Source: Gemmatimonadaceae bacterium (GTDB taxonomy: Bacteria; Gemmatimonadota; Gemmatimonadetes; Gemmatimonadales; Gemmatimonadaceae). Taken from it: a stretch of DNA of 6,112 nt. The first letter of the stretch is position 1. The number at the start of each line of letters is the position of its first letter. The stretch lies in contig JALOPO010000127.1 of assembly GCA_025453855.1 (NCBI GenBank), positions 1-6,112 of the forward strand, in the 5' to 3' direction. The position numbers and the translations under genes were made by a program. Positions 1 through 6,112 of the stretch are shown here, piece by piece. The notes under the pieces were generated by a model. It saw nothing but the letters and a program-made list of their open reading frames with translations. It ran no database searches and had not been told where the DNA came from.

Positions 1-1
1 C

Positions 2-2356
2 CAGCAGAAGACGTCGCCGACGATCGCGACGATCGTGGCGCAGGAGCAGATCCAGCGCTTTCCCGATCGCAACGCGGCCGAGGCGGTGCAGCGGCTCCCC
101 GGCGTCTCGGTGCAGCGCGAGGAGGGCGAGGGCGAGCTGGTGCAGATCCGCGGCCTCGGCGCCGAGCTGAACGCGGTCACGATCAACGGCCAGCGCGCGC
201 CGAGCGCCAACCCGCGCTTCGGTGAGTCGACGGCCAACGCGCGCTCGACGTCGCTGGAGACGATCCAGGCCGACATCGTGCAGGCGATCCGCGTGAACAA
301 GGCGCTCTCGCCCGACCTCGACGGTGACGCGATCGGCGGGCAGATCGACTTCCAGCTCGCCACCGCCCCCACGCGCGGTCGCGCCGAATTCGAGTTCGGC
401 GTCGGGCAGAACCGACCGCCCGAGCTGCAGTCGATCTACACCAACCAGCTCGGCAACGGACGCGCCACGCTCGGCCGCCGCTTCTTCGGCGATCGCGTCG
501 GCGTGCTGCTCAACGGCTCGTACCTGCGCAACCAGCGCGGCACGGTGAGCTGGACCGACTTCTTCGTGAGCGACAACGGGTCGGCGACCGACACGGTGCT
601 CAACCGTCGCCGGAGCGAGGATCGCGACCTGGCGCGCGAGCGGCTGGGGCTCGTGGGGAGCTTCGACGTGCGCTTCTCGCCCGACCACTCGATGCGGCTC
701 GCGACCACCGGCAACTGGTACGACAGCGACGAGATCCGGCGCCGCGCCGACTTCCGCACCACCGACAACGGGCGCAACGACCACTTCCTGCGGAACCAGG
801 TGGAGGCGCGCCGCCTCGCCACCGTCGACCTCGCGGGCGACCACCGCCTCGGCCGCGGGCGCCTGGAGTACATCGTCGGCTACGGGCAGGGCGAGGAGCG
901 GCAGCCCGACCGCACGATCTACAACTTCCGCCGCACGGCGGGCGAGCTCCGCACGGCCACCAACAGCTTCCTGCGCTCGCTCGACGCGACGCGCGACTTC
1001 GTCTCGACGCCCGTCTACAACCTGCGCTTCGTGGAGCGCATCCCCTTCTTCCATCGCGAGGAGACGCGGCAGGGGCGCGCCGACTACTCGTTCCCGATCC
1101 GCACCGCCGGCGGCGAGCAGGTGATCAAGTTCGGCGCCAAGGCGCTGCAGCGCGACAAGGTCTTCGACTCGCGCTACTTCCAGCACGCGCCGCTCACGGC
1201 GTCGTCGGTGCAGATGGCGGGGAGCAACCCGTCGCGCTTCGACGACGTCACCTTCCTGAACGAGCAGTACCGCGCGTTCGGGCTGCGTCGCACCGCCACC
1301 GGCACCGACAGCCTGGTGGAGGACAAGCGGCGCGGCCTCTACACGAACTACGACGTGGACGAGCTGATCAGCGCCGGCTACGCGATGGGGACCTTCAACC
1401 GCGGCACGCAGTGGACGCTGGTGGCCGGCGCGCGCCTCGAGAACACCTCGTTCACGATGTTCACCACCGCGCCGGGGGCGACCGCCACCGCGCCCGACGT
1501 GCGCGTGCGCACGCGCACGACCTACTCGAACATCCTGCCGTCGGCGCACCTCACCTACCGCCCGACGCAGAACTCGAACGTGCGCCTGGCGTACAGCTCC
1601 GGCCTGGCGCGCCCCGACTACTTCCCGCTCGTCGACTCGCGCTTCCAGAACGAGGACGGCGACAGCATCGTCGGGAACCCGACGCTGCGCCCGACGACGG
1701 CGCGGAACGTCGACCTGATGTTCGAGCGCTACACGGGCGACCTCGGCCTGCTGCAGATCGGCGGCTTCGCGAAGTTCCTGCGCAATCCGATCGCGCGCAC
1801 CCGCGAGGTCTACAACGTCGCCACCGGCGACGAGCGGATCACGTCGATCAACGGCAACGCGGCGACCATCTACGGCATCGAGGGGGCGCTCAGCTACCGC
1901 TTCGCGCGCCTCCCCGACGCGCTCCGCGTCCTCCGCCCGTTCGGCGTCTACGCGACCTACTCGTACGCCCGGACCACCGCGTCGTACGACATCGGCGCGG
2001 TGAACCGCGAGCTGCCGTTCCTGAACACGCCGCGCCACACCGGCAACGTGGCGCTCACCTACGACGATCGCGGCGCCGGGCTGCAGTTCACCGCCACGCT
2101 GAACTACCGTTCCGATCGCCTCGACGAGATCGGCAGCGACGCCGCGCGCGACATCTGGTACCGCGAGGAGACGCAGCTCGACATCTCGGGCGCCAAGCAG
2201 CTCCAGGGCCCCGTGGAGGCCTTCGTGCGACTCAACAACCTCCTCGACACCCCCGAACGGCGCACGATCGGCCAGCCGGGATCGGCCACCGCACGCGCGC
2301 GCTTCTACGAGACGTACGGGCGGTCGCTCCTCTTCGGCTTCCGCTACACCTACTGA
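2..2356 (+). CDS. TonB-dependent outer-membrane receptor, 5'-truncated by window edge
   Basis: This is the C-terminal 784 residues of a TonB-dependent receptor, a 22-stranded outer-membrane barrel that imports a ligand using energy from TonB-ExbB-ExbD. The frame is open to the first base of the window, so the GTG at 35 is internal and the true start, signal peptide and TonB box lie upstream. Counting Q1 at position 2, the plug domain covers roughly residues 1-120. It has the family signatures RFPDRNAAEAVQRLPGV (19-35), QIRGL (48-52), VTINGQR (59-65) and PDLDGDAIGG (104-113), resembling the DxDADAIGG segment of the Xanthomonas/Caulobacter-type receptors. The rest is barrel, rich in alternating aromatic strands, and ends in the expected aromatic residues (LLFGFRYTY). 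The ligand is unknown. The gene lies 34 bases before the first enolase-superfamily gene with no hairpin between them, so it is probably co-transcribed with the catabolic genes and imports their substrate (inference). Confidence 0.95.
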   Translation, partial: QQKTSPTIATIVAQEQIQRFPDRNAAEAVQRLPGVSVQREEGEGELVQIRGLGAELNAVTINGQRAPSANPRFGESTANARSTSLETIQADIVQAIRVNKALSPDLDGDAIGGQIDFQLATAPTRGRAEFEFGVGQNRPPELQSIYTNQLGNGRATLGRRFFGDRVGVLLNGSYLRNQRGTVSWTDFFVSDNGSATDTVLNRRRSEDRDLARERLGLVGSFDVRFSPDHSMRLATTGNWYDSDEIRRRADFRTTDNGRNDHFLRNQVEARRLATVDLAGDHRLGRGRLEYIVGYGQGEERQPDRTIYNFRRTAGELRTATNSFLRSLDATRDFVSTPVYNLRFVERIPFFHREETRQGRADYSFPIRTAGGEQVIKFGAKALQRDKVFDSRYFQHAPLTASSVQMAGSNPSRFDDVTFLNEQYRAFGLRRTATGTDSLVEDKRRGLYTNYDVDELISAGYAMGTFNRGTQWTLVAGARLENTSFTMFTTAPGATATAPDVRVRTRTTYSNILPSAHLTYRPTQNSNVRLAYSSGLARPDYFPLVDSRFQNEDGDSIVGNPTLRPTTARNVDLMFERYTGDLGLLQIGGFAKFLRNPIARTREVYNVATGDERITSINGNAATIYGIEGALSYRFARLPDALRVLRPFGVYATYSYARTTASYDIGAVNRELPFLNTPRHTGNVALTYDDRGAGLQFTATLNYRSDRLDEIGSDAARDIWYREETQLDISGAKQLQGPVEAFVRLNNLLDTPERRTIGQPGSATARARFYETYGRSLLFGFRYTY

Positions 2357-2378
2357 GCCCGACCCTCCTTCCGCTGCC

Positions 2379-2383
2379 GAGGA
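2379..2383 (+). promoter_or_regulatory. Shine-Dalgarno sequence for the first enolase-superfamily gene
   Basis: GAGGA at 2379-2383 lies seven bases before the ATG at 2391. An in-frame GTG at 2388 would leave only four bases, so the ATG is the better start. The 34-base spacer between the receptor stop and this ATG shows no inverted repeat that could be a terminator. Confidence 0.7.
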
Positions 2384-2390
2384 CGACGTG

Positions 2391-3602
2391 ATGGCGACCC
2401 GCCGCGCGGTGCTGGGGCTCCTCGGTGCCGCCGTGGCGGCGCGTCGCGCGCCATGGGCGGCACCACCGCCGTCGGTGCCGCCCGCTGCGGCGGCACCGGC
2501 GCGCGTCACGCGCATCCGCACGCTGCAGACCTTCCGCCTCGCCGACGCGCTCCTCGTGCGCCTCGAGGACGAGGACGGCACGGTGGGCTGGGGCGAGGCG
2601 GCGCCCGACAGCATCCCGGTGGCCGAGGCGTTCATCCGGCACGAGCTCGCGCGCTTCGTGATCGGCGAGGATCCGTTCGACGTGGAGCGGATCTGGGACC
2701 GCATGTTCTACGGCAATCACGATCTCGGTCCCGGCGGTGCGCTCCCGAACGCGATCGCCGGGATCGACCTCGCCCTGTGGGACCTGATGGGGAAGCGGCT
2801 CGCGCTCCCCGCCTGCGACCTGCTCGGCGGGCGCTATCGCGACCGCATCCGCGCCTACGGGAGCTTCGGCATCGGCACCAACCGGCGCCTGACGCCGGCC
2901 GACGCCGCGGCCAAGGCGCGCAAGTTCGTGCAGGCCGGCTTCACGGTGGTGAAGCTGCGCATGCAGATCCGCGAGCTGCAGCAGGATCCGCAGCCGGACT
3001 ACGTGCTGGACTACGCACGTGCCGTGCGCGCGGCCATCGGCCCCGAGGTGAAGCTGATGGTCGACATCAACAACGGCTGGACGCCGGCGCGCGCGATCGA
3101 GCTCGGCAAGCGGCTGCAGGGCGAGCTCGACGTCTGGTTCCTGGAGGAGCCGGTGAGCGACCAGACGCACCGGCTCACGGCCGAAGTGGTGCGGGCACTC
3201 GACGTCCCGATCATCGCCGGCGAGAAGGAGTACACGCGCTGGCAGCTCCGCGAGCTCATCACCGATGCGGAGCCCGACTACCTGAATCCCGACACGATCA
3301 AGGCCGGCGGGCTGACGGAGATGAAGAAGATCGCCGCCATCGCGCAGGCCTACGACAAGCCGATCATCTGCCACAACACGCGCCCCGCGCTGGGCACCGC
3401 GGCGTCGCTGCACTTCGTGGCGTCGATCCGCAACTGCGGGCCGGTGATCGAGTATCCCGACGTCGACGAGTTCCGCGCCCAGCTCGCGCTCTTCCCGGAG
3501 CCGCTCGTCTTCCGCGAGGGCTTCCTGCACGTGCCGATGCGCCCCGGCCTCGGCCTCACCCCCGACGAGGCGGCGGTGCGCCGCGCGGTGGTCCCCTCGT
3601 GA
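2391..3602 (+). CDS. Mandelate racemase/muconate lactonizing (enolase superfamily) enzyme with Tat-like signal, copy 1
   Basis: This 403-residue protein has the length and layout of the mandelate racemase (MR) subgroup: an N-terminal capping domain (about 38-160) and a (beta/alpha)8 barrel (about 160-380). The family uses Mg2+ to stabilise an enediolate made by removing the alpha-proton of a carboxylate, giving racemisation or sugar-acid dehydration. Residues matching MR by motif: metal ligands D225 (MVDIN), E252 (FLEEP) and E278 (AGEKEY); the Asp-His dyad D301 (NPDTIK) and H328 (CHNTRP); and E354 (VIEYPD), matching MR E317. The MR K164-x-K166 position reads K188-L-R190, so the second lysine is arginine. 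The N-terminus, TRRAVLG followed by a hydrophobic run to about residue 17, resembles a Tat signal. It is untidy: a second Arg pair (18-19) follows the hydrophobic run and no clean cleavage site is evident. The last four bases, GTGA, overlap the next gene. The substrate is unknown; an acid sugar or other 2-hydroxy acid is likely from family and neighbours. Confidence 0.93.
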   Translation: MATRRAVLGLLGAAVAARRAPWAAPPPSVPPAAAAPARVTRIRTLQTFRLADALLVRLEDEDGTVGWGEAAPDSIPVAEAFIRHELARFVIGEDPFDVERIWDRMFYGNHDLGPGGALPNAIAGIDLALWDLMGKRLALPACDLLGGRYRDRIRAYGSFGIGTNRRLTPADAAAKARKFVQAGFTVVKLRMQIRELQQDPQPDYVLDYARAVRAAIGPEVKLMVDINNGWTPARAIELGKRLQGELDVWFLEEPVSDQTHRLTAEVVRALDVPIIAGEKEYTRWQLRELITDAEPDYLNPDTIKAGGLTEMKKIAAIAQAYDKPIICHNTRPALGTAASLHFVASIRNCGPVIEYPDVDEFRAQLALFPEPLVFREGFLHVPMRPGLGLTPDEAAVRRAVVPS

Positions 3603-4825
3603 GGACGCGACGCGACGTGGTGCGCACCCTCGCCGGCGGGGCGGCGGCGCTGGCGACGGCGCCGCTCGTGCCCGCGCCGCTCGCCGCCCAGTCGCCCGCC
3701 CCCGCGCGAGCATCGACGGCCGCGCGGGCGGCGATCGCCGACGTGACCATCACCGACGTGCGCACCTACATGCTGCGCAAGGCGATCGTGATCGAGGTCG
3801 TCTCGAGTGCCGGCATCTCGGGGTGGGGCGAGTCGAGCCCCAACAACCGCGACCTCGTGGCGACCTTCATCCGCAGCGCGATGCGCGCGCAGGTGGTCGG
3901 CAGGCGCGCGTGGGATGCGGAGCCGATCTGGGACGACCTCTTCTTCACGCACCTCGACCTCGGGCCGTCGGGGGTGCTCCCGTACGCGATCGCCGGCATC
4001 GACATCGCCATGTGGGACCTGCGCGGCCGGCTCGCCGGGCTCCCGGTGCACAAGCTGATCGGCGGCGCGCGCCGCGATCGCGTGCGCGCCTACGGGAGCT
4101 TCGGCGTCGACGGCGGGCGGCGCATGACGGCGGCGCAGGCGGGGGAGCGCGCGGCCAGGTTCGTGGCGCGCGGCTTCACCGCGGTCAAGCTCCGCATGCA
4201 GCTGCGCGAGCGCGACGTCGATCCGTATCCCGATCCCACCTTCGCCTACGCGCAGGCGGTGCGGCGCGCGGTCGGCGACGGCGTGGAGCTGATCGTCGAC
4301 ATCAACGGCGGCTACACGCCGGCACGCGCGATCGAGATGGGGCGCCGGCTCGCCGGCGAGCTCGGCGTGCGCTACTTCGAGGAGCCGGTGAGCTCGCAGG
4401 TGCCGGAAGCGCTGCGCCAGGTCGTCGAGGCGCTCGACCTGCACGTCATCTCCGGCGAGAAGGAGTACACGCGCTGGCAGCATCGCGACGTGATCGATCG
4501 CGCCGGCGTCGACCTGCTCAACCCGGACGTGATCAAGTGCGGCGGGATCACCGAGGCGCGCAAGATCGCCGCGCTCGCGCAGGCCACGAGCAGGCGCATC
4601 GTCCCGCACAACACGCGTCCCACGCTCGGCACCGCGGCCACGCTGCACTTCGCCGCGTCGCTCCCGAACCTGGGCCCGTTCATGGAGTTCCCCGACGTGG
4701 ACGACTTCACCGACCTGCTCGCCGTCCTGCCGGTGGGCGGCACCTTCCGCGACGGTCACCTCGACGTGCCGCAGGGCGCGGGGCTCGGCATCGAGGTCGA
4801 CGCGGCGCGCGTGCGGCGGGCGGTG
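2577..4825 (+). repeat. Tandem gene duplication, diverged (period 1235 bases)
   Basis: Codons for residues 63-400 of copy 1 (2577-3590) align without gaps to codons for residues 72-409 of copy 2 (3812-4825), at a constant offset of 1235 bases. Hand counting gives about 187 identical residues of 338 (55%). Identical DNA survives in the most conserved places: 30 bases at 3217-3246 and 4452-4481 (the GEKEYTRWQ metal-ligand segment) and 21 bases at 2850-2870 and 4085-4105 (the RAYGSFG segment). The leaders before residue about 40 are unrelated in detail. Confidence 0.85.
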
Positions 4826-4834
4826 GTGTCGTGA
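3599..4834 (+). CDS. Mandelate racemase/muconate lactonizing (enolase superfamily) enzyme with Tat signal, copy 2
   Basis: This 411-residue paralog of the preceding gene aligns with it without gaps from the GWGE segment (residue 72 here, 63 in copy 1) nearly to the end. The GTG at 3599 is chosen because it gives a four-base GTGA overlap with the upstream stop and keeps a good Tat signal: TRRDVVR, then an Ala/Leu-rich stretch to about residue 30, with likely cleavage near LAA-QS. A later GTG at 3617 would lose the Arg pair. The open frame continues far upstream, but that part is a shadow of copy 1. Catalytic residues are all present: K197-L-R199, metal ligands D234, E261 and E287, dyad D310 and H337, and E363. 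It is therefore probably active, as a Mg2+-dependent racemase/epimerase or dehydratase in the periplasm. Changes between the copies in the 20s-loop region (residues about 80-110) could mean different substrates or stereochemistry (inference). Confidence 0.93.
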   Translation: MRTRRDVVRTLAGGAAALATAPLVPAPLAAQSPAPARASTAARAAIADVTITDVRTYMLRKAIVIEVVSSAGISGWGESSPNNRDLVATFIRSAMRAQVVGRRAWDAEPIWDDLFFTHLDLGPSGVLPYAIAGIDIAMWDLRGRLAGLPVHKLIGGARRDRVRAYGSFGVDGGRRMTAAQAGERAARFVARGFTAVKLRMQLRERDVDPYPDPTFAYAQAVRRAVGDGVELIVDINGGYTPARAIEMGRRLAGELGVRYFEEPVSSQVPEALRQVVEALDLHVISGEKEYTRWQHRDVIDRAGVDLLNPDVIKCGGITEARKIAALAQATSRRIVPHNTRPTLGTAATLHFAASLPNLGPFMEFPDVDDFTDLLAVLPVGGTFRDGHLDVPQGAGLGIEVDAARVRRAVVS

Positions 4835-5397
4835 ACAGCGCACGCGTGATGCGACCTGTGGTCGGCGGCCACGGCATCGTCGTCGCCGCGATCGCGCTCG
4901 TGACCGGCTGCGCGCCCGCGCCGCGCGCGGATCGGACGCCGCGCCCGGCCGCGGTACCCGATACGCTCGCCGGCGTGGACGGCGTGAACCGTACGCGCGT
5001 GCTGGTCGCCGACTCGCTGCGCGCCCCGTTCGCCGGGACGGTCACGCGACGCAGCTTCGTCACCTGGAGCGACGGGCGCGAGACGGCGGCGTACGTCGAG
5101 TCGCAGGACGGGCGCGTCGGCGAGGCCGAAGTGCACCTGCGCGCCGACGACTACCACCAGATCCTGAGCGGGCGCGCCCGCTTCGCCCTCGGCGGCACGC
5201 TCGACGCACCGCGTCGCATCCGCCCGTACGAGTGGCGCGCGGCACGCGCGCTCGGTGCCGACACGGTCGAACTCGGCCCCGGCGACGTGCTCTTCGTCCC
5301 CCGCGGCACGCTGCACCAGCGCCTCGCGGGGCCCGCCTACACGGTGCTGATCACCAAGGTGTACGCCGATCCGGCCACCGCGACGCCGCGCCGGTGA
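4831..5397 (+). CDS. Cupin-fold lipoprotein
   Basis: This is a 188-residue protein if begun at the GTG at 4831, which overlaps the upstream stop as GTGA like the other junctions here; GTG 4846 or ATG 4849 (182 residues) are alternatives. A hydrophobic leader ends in the lipobox VTGC (C27), so the mature protein is probably lipid-anchored in the periplasm. A Pro/Ala-rich linker follows, then a single cupin beta-barrel at about 70-178. Cupin motif 2 is clear: GDVLFVPRGTLHQ (151-163), with the P-x-G-x-x-H spacing. Motif 1 is recognisable in EVHLRADDYHQILSGRARF (100-118) but lacks the usual HxH pair; E100, H102, H109 and H162 are the candidate metal ligands. Cupins next to sugar-acid genes can be isomerases, dioxygenases or binding proteins, so no reaction is assigned. 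Position between the exported enzymes and the permease suggests a role on the same compound. Confidence 0.85.
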   Translation: MNSARVMRPVVGGHGIVVAAIALVTGCAPAPRADRTPRPAAVPDTLAGVDGVNRTRVLVADSLRAPFAGTVTRRSFVTWSDGRETAAYVESQDGRVGEAEVHLRADDYHQILSGRARFALGGTLDAPRRIRPYEWRAARALGADTVELGPGDVLFVPRGTLHQRLAGPAYTVLITKVYADPATATPRR

Positions 5398-5846
5398 CCT
5401 GGTCGCAGCAGTACGCGCCGCTCGGCTCCGTCGCAGCCTCGGCACTCCTCGCCGCGCTCCCGCCGCTCGTGCTGCTGGCGCTCCTCGCGAGTCACCGCGT
5501 GCGTGCGGCGACGGCGGCGCTGGCGGCGCTCGCCGCGGCGATCACGATCGCGATCGTCGGCTACGGGATGCCGACCGGACTGGCGTTGCGCGCCGCGGGC
5601 TACGGCGCCGCCTACGGCCTCTTCCCGATCGGCTGGATCATCATCGGCGCGGTGGCGCTCTACGACGTGACCGTGATGACCGGGAGCTTCGCCCTCGCGC
5701 GACGCGCGATCGCCGCGCTCGTCGACGACCGGCGGCTGCAGGTGATCGTGATCGCCTTCGCCTTCGGCGCCTTCGTGGAAGGGGCGGCGGGCTTCGGCGC
5801 GCCGGTGGCGGTGACCTCGGCGATGCTCATCGGCCTCGGCTTGTGA
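5394..5846 (+). CDS. lctP: L-lactate permease family (LctP) transporter, N-terminal part ended by a frameshift
   Basis: This is the first 150 residues of an LctP/LldP-type permease, a family of about 500-550-residue inner-membrane proteins that import L-lactate, glycolate and related 2-hydroxy acids with protons. The GTG at 5394 overlaps the cupin stop as GTGA. The start WSQQYAPL and the helix-rich sequence fit the family N-terminus, with hydrophobic segments near 12-33, 38-59, 75-97 and 117-140. The hallmark FGAFVEGAAGFGAPVAV is at 124-140, and RLQ before it also fits. The frame then stops at TGA 5844-5846, inside a perfect 32-bp tandem duplication. The family sequence resumes at once in another frame (5843 onward), so this is a broken or split gene, or an assembly fault, rather than a natural end. 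Family assignment is firm; lactate itself as substrate is not shown. Confidence 0.9.
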   Translation: MTWSQQYAPLGSVAASALLAALPPLVLLALLASHRVRAATAALAALAAAITIAIVGYGMPTGLALRAAGYGAAYGLFPIGWIIIGAVALYDVTVMTGSFALARRAIAALVDDRRLQVIVIAFAFGAFVEGAAGFGAPVAVTSAMLIGLGL

Positions 5847-5874
5847 CCTCGGCGATGCTCATCGGCCTCGGCTT
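5811..5874 (+). repeat. Perfect 32-bp tandem duplication breaking the permease gene
   Basis: Bases 5811-5842 and 5843-5874 are identical (32 bases each, adjacent, both beginning GTGACCTCGG). As 32 is not a multiple of three, the second copy shifts the frame and places TGA at 5844-5846. Removing one copy restores a continuous frame in which VTSAMLIGLG runs into FPPLRAAVLAL, as expected for the LctP family. Confidence 0.97.
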
Positions 5875-6112
5875 TCCGCCGCTGCGCGCGGCGGTGCTCG
5901 CGCTCGTCGGCAACACCGCGCCGGTGGCGTTCGGCTCCATGGGGACGCCGATCATCGCGCTCGCACAGGTGACCGGCCTGCCGCTCGCCGACCTGAGCGC
6001 GATGGCCGGCCGGCAGCTCCCGTTCTTCGCGGTGCTCGTCCCGTTCTGGCTCGTGGGCGTGCTCGCCGGCGTGCGCGCGATCCGCGACGTCTGGCCCGCC
6101 TGTCTCGTGAGC
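5843..6112 (+). CDS. lctP: LctP-family permease, continuation after the frameshift, cut by window end
   Basis: These 90 codons stay open to the last base of the window and continue the permease: after the second repeat copy come FPPLRAAVLALVGN, TAPVAFGSMGTPI and VTGLPL, matching the region that follows the GAAGFG motif in LctP proteins, then a hydrophobic helix (FFAVLVPFWLVGVLAG). If the duplication is real, this part is either lost or translated separately from GTG 5843, which overlaps the premature TGA as GTGA, the same arrangement as the other gene junctions here. If the duplication is an artefact, it is simply residues 141 onward of one protein. The remainder of the gene lies beyond the window. 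Confidence 0.8.
   Translation, partial: MTSAMLIGLGFPPLRAAVLALVGNTAPVAFGSMGTPIIALAQVTGLPLADLSAMAGRQLPFFAVLVPFWLVGVLAGVRAIRDVWPACLVS

Noticed and set aside
35..37. GTG as the start of the receptor gene.
   Set aside because: The frame is open upstream to the window edge and the residues before it (QQKTSPTIATI) fit the family's plug region, so the start is outside the window.
2357..2390. Possible terminator or promoter between the receptor and the first enzyme gene.
   Set aside because: The 34-base gap has no inverted repeat with a T-run and no recognisable -35/-10 pair; only a Shine-Dalgarno sequence is visible.
1411..2391. A 326-codon + strand frame inside the receptor gene.
   Set aside because: It is a shifted-frame shadow of the receptor barrel, with Arg/Pro/Ala-rich composition and no domain.
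2453..4834. A 793-codon open frame on the + strand that could be read as one long fusion protein.
   Set aside because: Its first part overlaps copy 1 of the racemase-family gene in another frame and is low-complexity Arg/Ala/Pro sequence. Only the part from GTG 3599, with a Tat signal and catalytic motifs, is real.
2232..4843. Long minus-strand open frames (2232-3713 and 3350-4843, nearly 500 codons each).
   Set aside because: They lie wholly antisense to well-supported genes, are rich in Arg/Ala/His with no recognisable domain, and are typical shadow frames of GC-rich codon bias.
5811..5874. The 32-base direct repeat as a CRISPR unit or a target-site duplication of a mobile element.
   Set aside because: The two copies are directly adjacent, with no spacer and nothing inserted between them, and the repeat is coding sequence of the permease.

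Overview
The window is a densely coding, very GC-rich stretch (about 70% or more by eye). All genes lie on the + strand and no gap exceeds 34 bases. A TonB-dependent outer-membrane receptor, a lipobox and Tat-type signal peptides point to a Gram-negative (diderm) bacterium. GC bias, gene style and frequent GTG starts would fit Gemmatimonadota or another high-GC soil or freshwater phylum, but the sequence alone does not prove a taxon.

Layout: (1) the 3' 784 codons of a TonB-dependent receptor (2-2356), whose beginning lies upstream of the window; (2) a mandelate racemase / muconate lactonizing (enolase superfamily) enzyme with a Tat-like leader (2391-3602); (3) a second enzyme of the same family, a tandem paralog about 55% identical by hand count, with a clearer Tat leader (3599-4834); (4) a small cupin lipoprotein (4831-5397); (5) an LctP-family (L-lactate permease type) transporter (5394 to the window end). 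The transporter's frame is broken by a perfect 32-bp tandem duplication at 5811-5874. Genes 2/3, 3/4 and 4/5 each overlap by the same four bases, GTGA, so genes 2 to 5 look like one translationally coupled operon. Gene 2 lies only 34 bases after the receptor and has a good Shine-Dalgarno sequence.

Working model (inference): the receptor brings a sugar-acid-like or other 2-hydroxy-carboxylate compound across the outer membrane. Two exported, metal-dependent enolase-superfamily enzymes and a lipid-anchored cupin process it in the periplasm, and the LctP-type permease takes the small hydroxy acid into the cytoplasm. The substrate cannot be read from the sequence. The points most worth a second look are the pair of exported racemase/dehydratase-like paralogs, their shared K-x-R in place of the usual K-x-K catalytic motif, and the permease-breaking duplication, which is either an assembly fault, a recent mutation or a reversible switch. 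No RNA genes, CRISPR arrays, insertion sequences, promoters or terminators were found.
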